Positions 16,343-25,349 of a DNA stretch of 64,000 nt are shown in pieces. This DNA is from Planomicrobium sp. CPCC 101079 (GTDB lineage: Bacteria > Bacillota > Bacilli > Bacillales_A > Planococcaceae): contig NZ_VOHC01000028.1 in assembly GCF_007859275.1 (NCBI RefSeq), positions 248,001-312,000 of the forward strand. Direction: 5' to 3'. A program made the translations under genes and the position numbers. Below the pieces are notes generated by a model. It was not told the DNA's origin. It did no database searches and saw only the letters and a program-made list of their open reading frames with translations. Each line of letters begins with the position of its first letter. Position 1 is the first letter of the stretch.

Positions 16343-17362
16343 TTATTCACCTTGGAACGCTTTTAGCAAATCCGCACCCCAAATATCTGTGTACTTGTCA
16401 TAGATCGGTTGCGAAGCTTCCTTGAATTGAGCAAGTTCATCTTCAGTTGGTGTATAAAGCTGCATGCCCGCCGCCTCTAAATCGGCAATTTGTTTTTCTT
16501 CTTTTTCGCGTGCAATTTTCACTTGGTACTCTGCCGCTTCTTTTCCTAGACGGTCAAACAATTCTTTGTCTTCGTCACTCATTGATTCGTACAATTTCTT
16601 GTTCATGCCCAGTACTAGTGGGTCATAAGAATAGTTCCACATTGTCATGTATTTTTGGACTTCTTGAAGTTTAGAAGAAGAGATAACGTCAACCGGATTT
16701 TCTTGTCCGTCGATTGTGCCTTGCTGCAACGCTGTAAATACTTCTGAGAATGTCATAGTTTGTGGATCTGTTCCTAGCTCACGGTAAAGATCTGTGTACA
16801 TTGTGATGCCAGGGATACGGATTTTCAAACCAGCTAAATCTTCAGGCGTTTTCACTTCCAATTTGTTATTCGTCAGCTGACGGAAACCGTTCTGGCCGAA
16901 TCCTAATGCGTGGACGCCTTTTTCATCTAAGATGGCTTTCAGCTTCTCTCCGCCTTCGCCGTTAAATACCGGATCCACTTCTTCAACGTTATCGAATAAG
17001 AAAGGAGCACTTGCTACACCAAAGCGATCATCCAAAACTGAATAGATGATGGTCGAGTTGAACGTCAAATCGATTGAACCTTTTGCCAAACTTTCAACTG
17101 CTTTTGCAGAATCTCCGCCCGACAATTGCTCGTTGGCGAAAAGTTCAAGGTTGATGCGGCCATCGGATTCTTCAGCGAGATCTTTTTTCAGCTTCTCAGC
17201 TGCTTCATACCAAGTCGATGAATCTGATACAGTTACCGACATTTTCAAATCATATTCTTTTCCTTCAGCATCTACGCCACTTTCCGCTTGCGAACCACAC
17301 GCCCCTAAAATTAATGCTGCCGATAAGCCTATCGCTGCTAAATTGAATTTTTTCTTCAACAT
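16343..17362 (-). CDS. dctP: TRAP transporter solute-binding lipoprotein (DctP)
   Basis: Extracytoplasmic binding protein of the TRAP system, 339 residues from the ATG at 17362. I preferred this to the in-frame GTG at 17371 because AGGGGTGG sits just before it. The N-terminus is a lipoprotein signal ending in LGAC, so the protein is anchored outside the membrane. The body is a DctP/TAXI-like fold, with GFRQLTNNKLEVKTPEDLAGLKIRIPG (near 150-175) containing the arginine (RIPG) that binds the ligand carboxylate. It is encoded 11 bases after glcF. The coupling to glcDF favours a 2-hydroxy acid or related carboxylate as ligand, but this is inference. Confidence 0.92.
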   Translation of the reverse strand: MLKKKFNLAAIGLSAALILGACGSQAESGVDAEGKEYDLKMSVTVSDSSTWYEAAEKLKKDLAEESDGRINLELFANEQLSGGDSAKAVESLAKGSIDLTFNSTIIYSVLDDRFGVASAPFLFDNVEEVDPVFNGEGGEKLKAILDEKGVHALGFGQNGFRQLTNNKLEVKTPEDLAGLKIRIPGITMYTDLYRELGTDPQTMTFSEVFTALQQGTIDGQENPVDVISSSKLQEVQKYMTMWNYSYDPLVLGMNKKLYESMSDEDKELFDRLGKEAAEYQVKIAREKEEKQIADLEAAGMQLYTPTEDELAQFKEASQPIYDKYTDIWGADLLKAFQGE

Positions 17363-17373
17363 TCGATCCACCC

Positions 17374-18693
17374 CTAATTTTGGTTTTTTTGAATTGCATC
17401 ATATAAAAAGTCGACAATATGGACAGCCTGCATTTCCTTCTGTAAGCCTTCTCGCTGAATTCCTACTTGCATTTGCATGAGGCATCCTGGATTGGAGGTT
17501 ACAACTTTTGACGGCTGCAGCTCCCGCACTCCTTTCATCTTCAGCTCCAGGATTTTTTTCGCCATTTCCGGTTGAAGCAAATTATAGATTCCCGCGGACC
17601 CGCAGCAACTCCCTGCATCGATTAATTCTTTATATTCAAAGCCCGGCGCGTCTTGCAGGAGCGAACGAGGCTCTAAAAATACTTTGTTGACGTTCCGCAA
17701 GTGACAGGAATCTTGATAAGTGACAATTGCGTTCTCTTCAGACTTCAATGCCTTTAGCCGAGCGTTCATTCCGAGCTTTACGAATACGGATGAAATGTCG
17801 AGCATTTTTTCAGAGAACCTAGCCGCTTTTCCGGCATAATGCGGATCGTTTACCAAATGCTTTTCGTATTCGCTTAAAAAAGCGCCACAGCCGCCGGCAT
17901 TATTAACGATGTAATCAAAATCGTCGGAGTCAAAGGCATCTATATTTGCTTTGGCGTTTCTTAAGCCCTTGTCCATTTCTCCACTATGGCCATGCAAAGC
18001 GCCACAGCATTGCTGCTCTTTAGGAACAACCACTTCCACCCCTAGCCATTCAAGCAGTTCAATGGTTTTGCGGTTGGTTTCCTGAAACAGCGTATCCATC
18101 AGGCAGCCGGCGAAGAAAGCAACTCTCATCGTTCTCGGTTTTAATGAAGGAGGTTTCTTTTTCTTCGTCTCGACTTTAGGCAATACACCTTCCATTTCTT
18201 TCATGAATGGCGGGAAAAGGCTTAGAAAACCGATTTTGCGTGTTGCAGTTTGCAAACCCGACTTTTGATAAAACTGGACTAACTTCACCGTTGCCGCCAT
18301 TTTCTTCTGATCTGCAAAGACGCCATCAAAACTGGCCTTCCGAACGATTTTTTCCATCAAGTCTTTCGGCTTTGCTTGTTGGATAGCAACGCGGGTTTCT
18401 TCGATCAGCACCCCGTATTGGACCCCTGCCGGACAAGCCGGCTCGCATGCCCGGCAGCCAAGGCACATATCAAACGCATCTTCAACAGAACCATCCCATA
18501 CGACGTCCCCGTCGCGCATCGCTTTCATAAGAGCGATGCGGCCACGCGGGGAGTGGGTTTCGTCTTGGTTTGTCGCTAAGTAGGTCGGACAAGCCGGCAA
18601 ACAAAAACCGCATCTCATGCAATCCATTAAATATTCTTCATTGACATGTTCTTTGAAAGACTCCTGCATATGCTGCTGCAATTCACTAACCAT
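17374..18693 (-). CDS. glcF: Glycolate oxidase iron-sulfur subunit type (GlcF)
   Basis: Iron-sulfur and electron-transfer subunit of a D-2-hydroxyacid dehydrogenase, 439 residues. Two 4Fe-4S ferredoxin motifs occur near residues 21-35 (CMRCGFCLPACP) and 73-85 (CLGCRACEPACP), followed by two CCG domains with CCGALHGH (about 229) and CCGSAG (about 366). It overlaps glcD by 8 bases. GlcF passes electrons from the flavin subunit to the membrane quinone pool. It stands between glcD and the TRAP genes, in the same operon. Confidence 0.92.
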   Translation of the reverse strand: MVSELQQHMQESFKEHVNEEYLMDCMRCGFCLPACPTYLATNQDETHSPRGRIALMKAMRDGDVVWDGSVEDAFDMCLGCRACEPACPAGVQYGVLIEETRVAIQQAKPKDLMEKIVRKASFDGVFADQKKMAATVKLVQFYQKSGLQTATRKIGFLSLFPPFMKEMEGVLPKVETKKKKPPSLKPRTMRVAFFAGCLMDTLFQETNRKTIELLEWLGVEVVVPKEQQCCGALHGHSGEMDKGLRNAKANIDAFDSDDFDYIVNNAGGCGAFLSEYEKHLVNDPHYAGKAARFSEKMLDISSVFVKLGMNARLKALKSEENAIVTYQDSCHLRNVNKVFLEPRSLLQDAPGFEYKELIDAGSCCGSAGIYNLLQPEMAKKILELKMKGVRELQPSKVVTSNPGCLMQMQVGIQREGLQKEMQAVHIVDFLYDAIQKNQN

Positions 18694-20098
18694 TGTGAAT
18701 CACCAGCCTCATTTTGGTTTCTTTCGCAAACAGTTTTCCGGGATTCATAATATTAAAAGGATCAATCGAATTTTTGATTGCTTTCATAAGGTCGATACCG
18801 CTTGCACCGAGCTTCCATTCCAGGTAAGGGGCTTTCATTTCCCCTACACCATGTTCTCCTGTAATAGTTCCGCCAAGTTCAAGCGCAACATGGAAAATTT
18901 CAGCCAACGCTTGTTCCACACGCTCCATTTCTTCCTTATCGCGCACATCCGTTAAACAAGTGGGATGTAAATTGCCATCTCCGGCATGCCCAAAGGTGCT
19001 AATTTGCACATTGTATTTTTCTGCAATTTCCTGGATGGCCCTGACCATTCTTGCAATTTCAGATCGTGGAACCGTTGCATCCTCTAATATTGTGGTAGGC
19101 CGCTTTCGGGCAAGCGCAGAAAGCGCTGCCCGCCTGCCCGTTTTTAATATTTCTGCTTCTTCGTTGGAAGATGCCATGGTTGTGGAAGTAGCCCCTTCTT
19201 TTTTTGCGATGGCAATCATCGTCTGGATATCCCGATCAACTTGTTCTGCGTTGCCGTCTTGTTCCATCAGCAGCATGGCTTCCGCATCCCTTGGCAATCC
19301 GATATTCATAAAATCTTCAACAGCGCCGATGGTTCCTTTATCCATGAACTCTAAGGTCACCGGAATGATTTTATGGGCAATGATCGAAGATACAGTCCTT
19401 GCTGCATCTTCCAGCGAATTGAAATAGGCGATGCCTGTTTTTTTCGAAATGGGCAACGGAATCAATTTCAAAGTGATTTCCGTGATGATGCCGAGTGTGC
19501 CTTCCGCTCCGACGAGCAAGGACATCAGATCGTAGCCTGCAACATCTTTGGCCAACTTGCCGCCCAACTTCAATACTTCACCGTCCGGCAGCACAATAGT
19601 AAGCGCTTTCACATAATCTTTTGTTACGCCGTATTTTAATCCCCTGAGCCCTCCGGAATTCTCACTCACATTTCCACCGATTGTGGAAATTTTCATGGAA
19701 CTGGGATCTGGCGGATAGAACAATTTATGCTTTTCAACAAAATTGCTCAAATCTTGTGTGATTACACCAGGCTGGACGGTGATCGTCAAATTCTCTTCAT
19801 CCAATTCCAGAATTCTATTCATATTGTTAAACAAAAGAACAATGCCGCCTTGCGTCGGCACAGTACCAGCAGCCAAATTAGTTCCAGACCCCCTGGAAAC
19901 AATCGGGATTTTTTTGCTTGCGCAAATTTTAACGATTTCCCTTATCTCTTCTGTATTTTTAGGAGAAAGAATCAAATCCGGTTTTGCTTGAAAATTTGCG
20001 GTTGCATCATATGAATAGGCCAGCAATTGAGCTTGAGAGTGTTTTATATTGGATTCACCTACTATTGAGGTGAACGGTTTTGCTAAATTTGCATCCAC
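18686..20098 (-). CDS. glcD: Glycolate oxidase FAD-binding subunit type (GlcD)
   Basis: FAD-linked 2-hydroxyacid dehydrogenase of 470 residues. The PCMH-type FAD domain shows VSRGSGTNLAAG (about 67-78) and STIGGNVSENSGG (about 142-154), and the C-terminal domain has the ISTFGHAGDGNLHP motif (about 372-385) and TGEHGVGE (about 423-430). The GTG start at 20098 follows a GAGGTAG site. It is the first gene of a ten-gene minus-strand operon running to the OB-fold gene at 10228. A textbook cre site lies about 20 bases before the start, so the operon is likely repressed when better carbon sources are present. Glycolate, D-lactate and other 2-hydroxy acids are all possible substrates. Confidence 0.92.
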   Translation of the reverse strand: MDANLAKPFTSIVGESNIKHSQAQLLAYSYDATANFQAKPDLILSPKNTEEIREIVKICASKKIPIVSRGSGTNLAAGTVPTQGGIVLLFNNMNRILELDEENLTITVQPGVITQDLSNFVEKHKLFYPPDPSSMKISTIGGNVSENSGGLRGLKYGVTKDYVKALTIVLPDGEVLKLGGKLAKDVAGYDLMSLLVGAEGTLGIITEITLKLIPLPISKKTGIAYFNSLEDAARTVSSIIAHKIIPVTLEFMDKGTIGAVEDFMNIGLPRDAEAMLLMEQDGNAEQVDRDIQTMIAIAKKEGATSTTMASSNEEAEILKTGRRAALSALARKRPTTILEDATVPRSEIARMVRAIQEIAEKYNVQISTFGHAGDGNLHPTCLTDVRDKEEMERVEQALAEIFHVALELGGTITGEHGVGEMKAPYLEWKLGASGIDLMKAIKNSIDPFNIMNPGKLFAKETKMRLVIHNG

Positions 20099-20117
20099 GG
20101 CTTCTACCTCGCTTTCG

Positions 20118-20131
20118 TGTTAACGCTTTCA
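20118..20131 (-). promoter_or_regulatory. cre site (CcpA operator) before glcD
   Basis: Minus-strand TGAAAGCGTTAACA fits the cre consensus TGWNANCGNTNWCA at every position. It lies 20-33 bases before the glcD start, where bound CcpA would block transcription initiation or elongation. Confidence 0.82.
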
Positions 20132-20215
20132 TTTATATTAATATTCAAACTGTTCTGAAACTATGTGTGCAGAATACAAAGTTTTTCATAATTCATTCTT
20201 GTTTTTTGTATAAAA

Positions 20216-20246
20216 ACACAAAAGACACCCTATTATCAGAGTGTCA
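20216..20246 (-). terminator. Terminator between cdaR and glcD
   Basis: Minus-strand GACACTCTGATAATAGGGTGTC stem-loop followed by TTTTG; it overlaps the cdaR stop codon, so cdaR is probably transcribed apart from the glc operon. Confidence 0.65.
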
Positions 20247-21335
20247 TTTCTTTCTATATAAGCGCAAGGCTGTATAAATAACAGCTATATCTTCACTATT
20301 TGTAAGCTTTAACCCAAGAATCGTTTCAATTTTGCTTAACCTGTAATTCAAGGTGTTTTTATGGATATGCAATTCATCTGCTACTTCTTGAAGCGATGTC
20401 TTTTTTTGGATCCACACTTCCAGGTTATGAAGCAGCTCCTTTTCTTCAAGGAGCGGCGCGATTGTGCGCTTTAAATACTCTTCCTGCACTTTTTGCGGAA
20501 TCGAGTAATACAGCAATTCCAATTTTAGGTCTTCTTCAAAGACCATGCGATTCTGCCTTGCCGAAATAGCAGCTGCCATTTCAGCTTGCTTGAAAGATTC
20601 TTTTATATTGTAAAAACCAGTAGCTTTTCCAACACCGATTGGAAGCTTTCTTTTTGTCTTCTTTTGCAATTTTGCTGAAATGCTCAGTAGTCCTTCGCAT
20701 AGTCGCTCTTTTGGTATGTTCGGCAAAATCAAAACAAGCTTTTCCAATCCCCACCGGACGATTTTTAAATCGGGATGAACCGTTTGGGTGCGCAATAGAT
20801 TTTCAACATCCGCAATTTCAAGTTGCCGGTCCGTTTGAATTACCGCTACTTGTTCATATAGCGAACTGTCAATATTCAAAACCTTTGCGCGGTCTTCAAT
20901 AGCCTCGTTAGTTGACTCAGTCGTGATTAAGTCAAAAAAGAAAAACTCAATTTCTCGGATATCCCGCTCTTTTTCTTGGCGCGACATAAAATCGGTGATA
21001 AAAAGCTCTGCAACTTTTCTGACCAATTTTGCATATTTTTCCACTTCAGCCGGCTTGCCGGTAATCCCTATGACGCCTATTGGCGTATTGGCAATAATAA
21101 TCGGCATTACGATGCCTGGCCTGACGCCCCTTAATTTTTCACACATCTCTTTTGTCATGTTTATTTCGACTTGGTTTTTCATCGAGAGCGAAGCCCCTTC
21201 ATGGAAGGTGTTCAATCGCACCGGATCCGTACTCGCTATCACAAACCCATTTTTATCTGTCACTAATACATTCTTGTCGATTAAGGAAGAAAGTTCTTCC
21301 ACAATTTGCGTTCCGAGTATTTGAAAGTCGAACAT
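20244..21335 (-). CDS. CdaR-type (sugar diacid recognition) transcriptional regulator
   Basis: Regulator of 363 residues from the ATG at 21335, which follows AGGGGTGATG; the in-frame GTG at 21338 is less likely. The N-terminal sugar-diacid-recognition domain spans about residues 1-135 (ILGTQIVEELSSLIDKNVLVTDKNGFVIASTDP), and the C-terminal PucR-type helix-turn-helix covers about 310-360 (LQEVADELHIHKNTLNYRLSKIE). CdaR proteins activate genes for uptake and use of hydroxy-dicarboxylates such as glycerate, glucarate and glycolate. B. subtilis has the same order, a CdaR-like gene (ysfB) before glcD-glcF, so this is most likely the activator of the downstream operon. Confidence 0.88.
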   Translation of the reverse strand: MFDFQILGTQIVEELSSLIDKNVLVTDKNGFVIASTDPVRLNTFHEGASLSMKNQVEINMTKEMCEKLRGVRPGIVMPIIIANTPIGVIGITGKPAEVEKYAKLVRKVAELFITDFMSRQEKERDIREIEFFFFDLITTESTNEAIEDRAKVLNIDSSLYEQVAVIQTDRQLEIADVENLLRTQTVHPDLKIVRWGLEKLVLILPNIPKERLCEGLLSISAKLQKKTKRKLPIGVGKATGFYNIKESFKQAEMAAAISARQNRMVFEEDLKLELLYYSIPQKVQEEYLKRTIAPLLEEKELLHNLEVWIQKKTSLQEVADELHIHKNTLNYRLSKIETILGLKLTNSEDIAVIYTALRLYRKK

Positions 21336-21449
21336 CACATCACCCCTGTAAATTACTATAAACTATTCTTCGCTCGATTTTTATACTTTTTTGCTAAAAT
21401 AATAAACAATGAAAGGGCAATAAGTTTGCAGAAGAAAATCTAAAACAAA

Positions 21450-21481
21450 GCATCCCTCTTCTACTAGGCAGAAGAGGGATG
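21450..21481 (-). terminator. Terminator after the hotdog thioesterase
   Basis: CATCCCTCTTCT / AGAAGAGGGATG perfect stem with a short loop; lies between the thioesterase stop and cdaR. Confidence 0.75.
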
Positions 21482-21496
21482 TCACTGGCTTATAAG

Positions 21497-21892
21497 TTAT
21501 TTTTTCTTTTTAACAATCGCCACTGTGCACCTCGAAACACAAATCAAGTTTTCTTCTTCGTCAACAATTTTAATATCCCATACCATCGTTGTCCTCCCTT
21601 TGTGCAATGGAGTGCCGATGGCTGTCACCAGCCCCTCGCTTTTTCCCCGGATATGGTTTGCGTTTATTTCAAGGCCAACCGCTAATTCGTTTTCTTGGTC
21701 TATAAGATTCCACGTTCCTACGCTTGCCACGGACTCCGCCAACACGACGGACGCTCCACCATGAAGCTGGCCTTGCGGCTGATGGGTGGCTGCATGGACA
21801 GGCATTGTCGCCGCCACCCGGTCCGGTTGCACCTCTATAAATTCGATGCCCAATACACCTACAATTGTTTCTTCGAACGGCTTCATGTTCAT
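21497..21892 (-). CDS. Hotdog-fold acyl-CoA thioesterase (PaaI/MenI-like)
   Basis: Hydrolyses an acyl-CoA to the free acid. The 131-residue hotdog protein shows QPQGQLHGGASVVLAES (about 38-54), the conserved LHGG region with the catalytic acidic residue following, and NHIRGKSEG near 79-87. It is close to the menaquinone thioesterase and PaaI type. It is encoded 40 bases after the acyl-CoA ligase gene on the same strand. A ligase and thioesterase in one operon could set the level of an acyl-CoA. 1,4-dihydroxy-2-naphthoyl-CoA hydrolysis is an alternative role, but no menaquinone genes are near. Confidence 0.82.
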   Translation of the reverse strand: MNMKPFEETIVGVLGIEFIEVQPDRVAATMPVHAATHQPQGQLHGGASVVLAESVASVGTWNLIDQENELAVGLEINANHIRGKSEGLVTAIGTPLHKGRTTMVWDIKIVDEEENLICVSRCTVAIVKKKK

Positions 21893-21932
21893 CTCCGCTT
21901 AATCTCCTTCCCGACTCGGCTATTGAAATATA

Positions 21933-23498
21933 TTAAGGTTGATTGCTGCCGCTTTCCACACCCAGCTCCCGAAGCAGGAACTTTTGGATTTTTCCGCTTG
22001 CGTTGCGAGGCAGTTCGTCAACAAAACGGTAGCTCCTTGGACGTTTATAACCTGCCAGACTATTATTGTTCTTGCAGAACTCTTCCAGCTCTTCTGCTGT
22101 AAGACTTGAATCTTTCGAGACAATAAACGCCAAGACGCTTTCTCCCCACTTCTCATCCGGAGTTCCCAGGACTGCCACATCATCAACCGCCGGATGTTCG
22201 TGCAAGACGTCCTCGACTTCCCTTGGATATATGTTTTCACCGCCGCTTATGATCATATCGTCCACTCGGTCCGCTACATATAAATAGCCCTCTTCATCCA
22301 TATAACCCAGATCGCTGGAATGATACCAGCCCTTGTACAATGCTTTTTCCGTAGCTTTCTCCCGGTTAAAATACCCCTTCATCATGCATGGCCCTTTGAC
22401 AATAATCTCACCGACTTCTCCCGGCCCTAAAATGTCCTCCGGTTCGGAAGGGCCCTCATCATTTGGACGCACAATCCGGATTTCATGGTTGTAAGCAGCT
22501 TTTCCGGCAGATCCGGCTTTTGCCAACTGCTCATCTTCGGCAAGGAATGTAATGGCAGGCCCCATTTCCGTTTGGCCGTAAGCCTGAATCAAATCAATGC
22601 CTAAAACATCTTTCACTTCCTTCACAAGGATTGGAGCCATCGGAGCAGCTCCGTATAAGCCTCGCTGCAAACTTTTCGCTTTTTCTCCTGCTCCTTCTTG
22701 CCTTGCCATCATGCTCCACATTGTCGGTACCGCAAACATGACTGTAACTTTTTCTTTTTCAATCGCTTCCAGTGCGTCCACAGGATTGAATTGGTGCATG
22801 ATAATGCTCGATGCTCCTGCGTGAACCCTTGGAATGATACAGCAATGCAGTTCAGCGCAATGGAACATCGGGGCAAGAACAAGCCCGACATCGTCTTTGG
22901 AATACTTGATGGCTGCCGTGCAAATAAGGCTTTGTTCAGCCATATCCCGATGTCGGTGAATGACGCCTTTCGGCCGCCCGGTCGTTCCGCTCGTATACAT
23001 GATGGCGTATGTATCCATTTCATTTACTTCAATTGTTGCTAAGTGTGTACTGGAATCCTCTATTAATTCATGGTAGCTCTTAGCATAATCTAACTTTTGG
23101 CCATCGATCACCCAAAACTGGATAGCCGGGAATTGATCGCAAATGGATGCAATAGCCTCTTTTAACTGTGTTTCAAAAATCACAACTTTTGGGTTAGCAT
23201 CATCTAGAATATATGCAACTTCTTCCGATTTCAGCCGGAAATTAATTGGATTAAAAACAGCACCGATTTTTGCACATGCAAATAAGGAGGTTGCCAGTTC
23301 CTCAGTATTGAATAAATATGTCGATACCCGGTCGCCTTTTTCAACACCAGCCTCAATCAATGCATTTGCTGTGCGATGCACTTTATCCTTCCATTCCCGA
23401 TAGGTCAAACGCTGATTTTTCCTTAAATCCACCAATGCCTCTTTCTCTGGATACTTGCTCACTGTCTGATCAAAAATGCTTCCAATTGTCGTATACAT
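21933..23498 (-). CDS. Long-chain acyl-CoA ligase (FadD3/FadK-like, AMP-forming)
   Basis: Class I adenylate-forming acid:CoA ligase of 521 residues. MYTSGTTGRPKGVIHRHRD (about 166-184) is the ATP-binding signature, QAYGQTEMGP near 315 the adenine pocket, YHSSDLGYMDEEG near 403 the A8 core, and ASGKIQKFLLRE near 500 the catalytic lysine. It is distinct in sequence from the synthetase at 11684. The gene follows a FadR-like box and forms a unit with the thioesterase downstream. A role in fatty acid degradation or lipid turnover is likely. Confidence 0.88.
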   Translation of the reverse strand: MYTTIGSIFDQTVSKYPEKEALVDLRKNQRLTYREWKDKVHRTANALIEAGVEKGDRVSTYLFNTEELATSLFACAKIGAVFNPINFRLKSEEVAYILDDANPKVVIFETQLKEAIASICDQFPAIQFWVIDGQKLDYAKSYHELIEDSSTHLATIEVNEMDTYAIMYTSGTTGRPKGVIHRHRDMAEQSLICTAAIKYSKDDVGLVLAPMFHCAELHCCIIPRVHAGASSIIMHQFNPVDALEAIEKEKVTVMFAVPTMWSMMARQEGAGEKAKSLQRGLYGAAPMAPILVKEVKDVLGIDLIQAYGQTEMGPAITFLAEDEQLAKAGSAGKAAYNHEIRIVRPNDEGPSEPEDILGPGEVGEIIVKGPCMMKGYFNREKATEKALYKGWYHSSDLGYMDEEGYLYVADRVDDMIISGGENIYPREVEDVLHEHPAVDDVAVLGTPDEKWGESVLAFIVSKDSSLTAEELEEFCKNNNSLAGYKRPRSYRFVDELPRNASGKIQKFLLRELGVESGSNQP

Positions 23499-23516
23499 TT
23501 ATTTCCCCCCTCATTA

Positions 23517-23530
23517 TGAATGATGATTCA
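23517..23530. promoter_or_regulatory. Possible FadR-type half palindrome before the acyl-CoA ligase
   Basis: TGAATGATGATTCA matches the left arm and centre of the B. subtilis FadR box (TGAATGANNANTCATTCA) but the last bases diverge. It lies 19-32 bases upstream of the ligase start. Weak evidence. Confidence 0.3.
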
Positions 23531-23904
23531 GCCTCTTAATCCACATTATAATGTCAGACTAAATAAAATATTTAATTAATTTAAAAATGATTAAATAGTC
23601 TCGACTTAAAATTAACCGTTAATATTTTTCATTCATTTCAGCAAATCCGAAAAACTTACGGGAAGCCGCTCCATACTAAGAAAATGCTCTCTAAAACATA
23701 AAAAGACTTGAGCATAAGTATGATACTCAAATCTTTCCTATTATTTCCTATATTTAGATTTATTTTAAGCTAAAGATATCAATCATATGACATTAATGTA
23801 AATCATATTGCCTATTCTGTCCTAGTTAGTTAGAATAAGACATGCTCGTGCTTTAAGTTCAATGTATTTATTTTTATCACTTATTTTTAAAAAGGAGAGA
23901 AAAA
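23531..23904. other. Intergenic region of 370 bases between acyl-CoA ligase and LysM hydrolase
   Basis: No credible gene. It holds a hairpin at about 23704-23738 (GACTTGAGCAT... ATGATACTCAAATC) that is not positioned as a terminator of either divergent neighbour. It is preceded by GCTCCATACTAAGAAAATGCTCTCTAAAACAT, which resembles the sequence before the hairpin at 36152 (see the repeat entry at 36090). An AAAAAGGAG site precedes the LysM start. Confidence 0.4.
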
Positions 23905-25167
23905 ATGAAAAAAATCGCTTTTTCAGTCCTCGCGACAGGTTCTTTAGCCTTATTTTTCGGAGTTTCGGATACTGAGGCAAGTTCTTATACGATCAAGTCG
24001 GGGGATAGCCTTTGGAAGATTGCTAACGATAACAATGTTTCTGTTTCTAGCCTTAAGCAATGGAATAACTTAACATCCGATATCGTCTACCCCAATCAAA
24101 AATTAACGGTATCAGCACCCGAATCGGCCACCTCTTCAACAGCAGCAAGTAAATCAAGCGCAACTAAAAGTACAGCTTCTTCAAGTACATACATAGTAAA
24201 ATCGGGAGACACCTTATCAAAGATTGCTCTGCAATACAAGACAAGTGTCAGCACGCTTCAAAAAGCAAATGGCATTTCCGGTTCCACGATCTATGTTGGA
24301 CAAAAACTGAAAGTGACTGGCACAGCTTCATCTGTTGCGGCTACTAAACCCGCAACTACTACCTCAACGTCAAAAAGTTCTACTTATAAAGTAGCAAGCG
24401 GCGATACATTGTCTGGCATCGCTAAAAAGGCTGGGGTTTCCGTAACACAACTTATGAATTGGAATAATTTATCTTCCAGCCTTATCCGTGTGGGGCAAGT
24501 GCTCCAAATCGAGAACTCTTCTTCCAGTAATACAAGCCCGGCGGCAACCGCTCCTGCTTCATCAGTTTCTGCCCCGTCGACTTCAGCAACTGGAACATAC
24601 AAAGTAGTTAGCGGCGATACGTTATCTGGCATCGCTCACCGACATGGTGTCTCGGTCACACAAATTATGAACTGGAATAACTTGACTTCCAGCTTGATCC
24701 GCGTTGGACAGACACTCAAAATTGAGAATTCACTGGTAGCGACACAGCCAAGCACGACTCCGGTCTCCGCTCCTGTAACTGCTCCGACAAATTCAAGCAC
24801 CGTCAATACGATTATTTCTACTGCTACATCTCTACAAGGCATTCCTTATGTTTGGGGTGGTTCAACAACTCGGGGGTTTGATTGCAGTGGATACATTTAT
24901 TATGTATACAACAAAGCGGGCATAAGTGTGCCACGCACAAATACGACTGGACTTGATGCACGCTCGTATGATGTGAGCAAACCTCAAGTCGGGGATTTGG
25001 TCTTCTTTAAAAATACCTACCGCCAAGGCATTTCACATGTCGGCATCTACATGGGCAACAATAAGTTCATCCACGCAGGCGGTGACCGCGTTCAAATCAC
25101 GAGTTTGAACGATAGTTACTGGGGCAAGCATTTTGACAGCTTTAAACGCTTGTACGCCATGGACTAA
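23905..25167 (+). CDS. Secreted peptidoglycan endopeptidase with four LysM domains and NlpC/P60 domain
   Basis: Cell-wall hydrolase of 420 residues, similar in layout to B. subtilis LytE/LytF/CwlS. A signal peptide ends near residue 25. Four LysM peptidoglycan-binding repeats start at about residues 26, 93, 158 and 231, joined by Ser/Thr/Ala-rich linkers; the third and fourth are nearly identical, pointing to recent duplication. The C-terminal NlpC/P60 domain (about 295-420) has the catalytic Cys in GFDCSGY, the His in SHVGIYMG and a second polar residue in FIHAGG. It cleaves the stem-peptide D-glutamyl-diaminopimelate-type bond in this family. It has its own ribosome-binding site and a terminator, so it is a single unit. 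A phage origin is unlikely, as no phage genes are near. Confidence 0.93.
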   Translation: MKKIAFSVLATGSLALFFGVSDTEASSYTIKSGDSLWKIANDNNVSVSSLKQWNNLTSDIVYPNQKLTVSAPESATSSTAASKSSATKSTASSSTYIVKSGDTLSKIALQYKTSVSTLQKANGISGSTIYVGQKLKVTGTASSVAATKPATTTSTSKSSTYKVASGDTLSGIAKKAGVSVTQLMNWNNLSSSLIRVGQVLQIENSSSSNTSPAATAPASSVSAPSTSATGTYKVVSGDTLSGIAHRHGVSVTQIMNWNNLTSSLIRVGQTLKIENSLVATQPSTTPVSAPVTAPTNSSTVNTIISTATSLQGIPYVWGGSTTRGFDCSGYIYYVYNKAGISVPRTNTTGLDARSYDVSKPQVGDLVFFKNTYRQGISHVGIYMGNNKFIHAGGDRVQITSLNDSYWGKHFDSFKRLYAMD

Positions 25168-25187
25168 CTAGAATACACAAAAATCAT

Positions 25188-25221
25188 GCCCATTGCATTC
25201 GGCAAAATGCAGTGGGTTTTT
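25188..25221 (+). terminator. Terminator after the LysM hydrolase
   Basis: CCCATTGCATT / AATGCAGTGGG stem followed by TTTTTC. Confidence 0.78.
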
Positions 25222-25349
25222 CATGTATTTCATTAAGTAATTACCCTTTTTTTACCTTAATAAACTAAATATTAGTAAAAATTTATAAATATTCTAATCG
25301 TTTAGTTGACCTTCTTAACCAAGTAAAACAATCGCTTACCCTCCTTTAT

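Noticed and set aside
23905..25167. Phage endolysin
   Set aside because: A signal peptide, LysM repeats and single-gene setting fit host wall hydrolases, and no holin or other phage genes are near.
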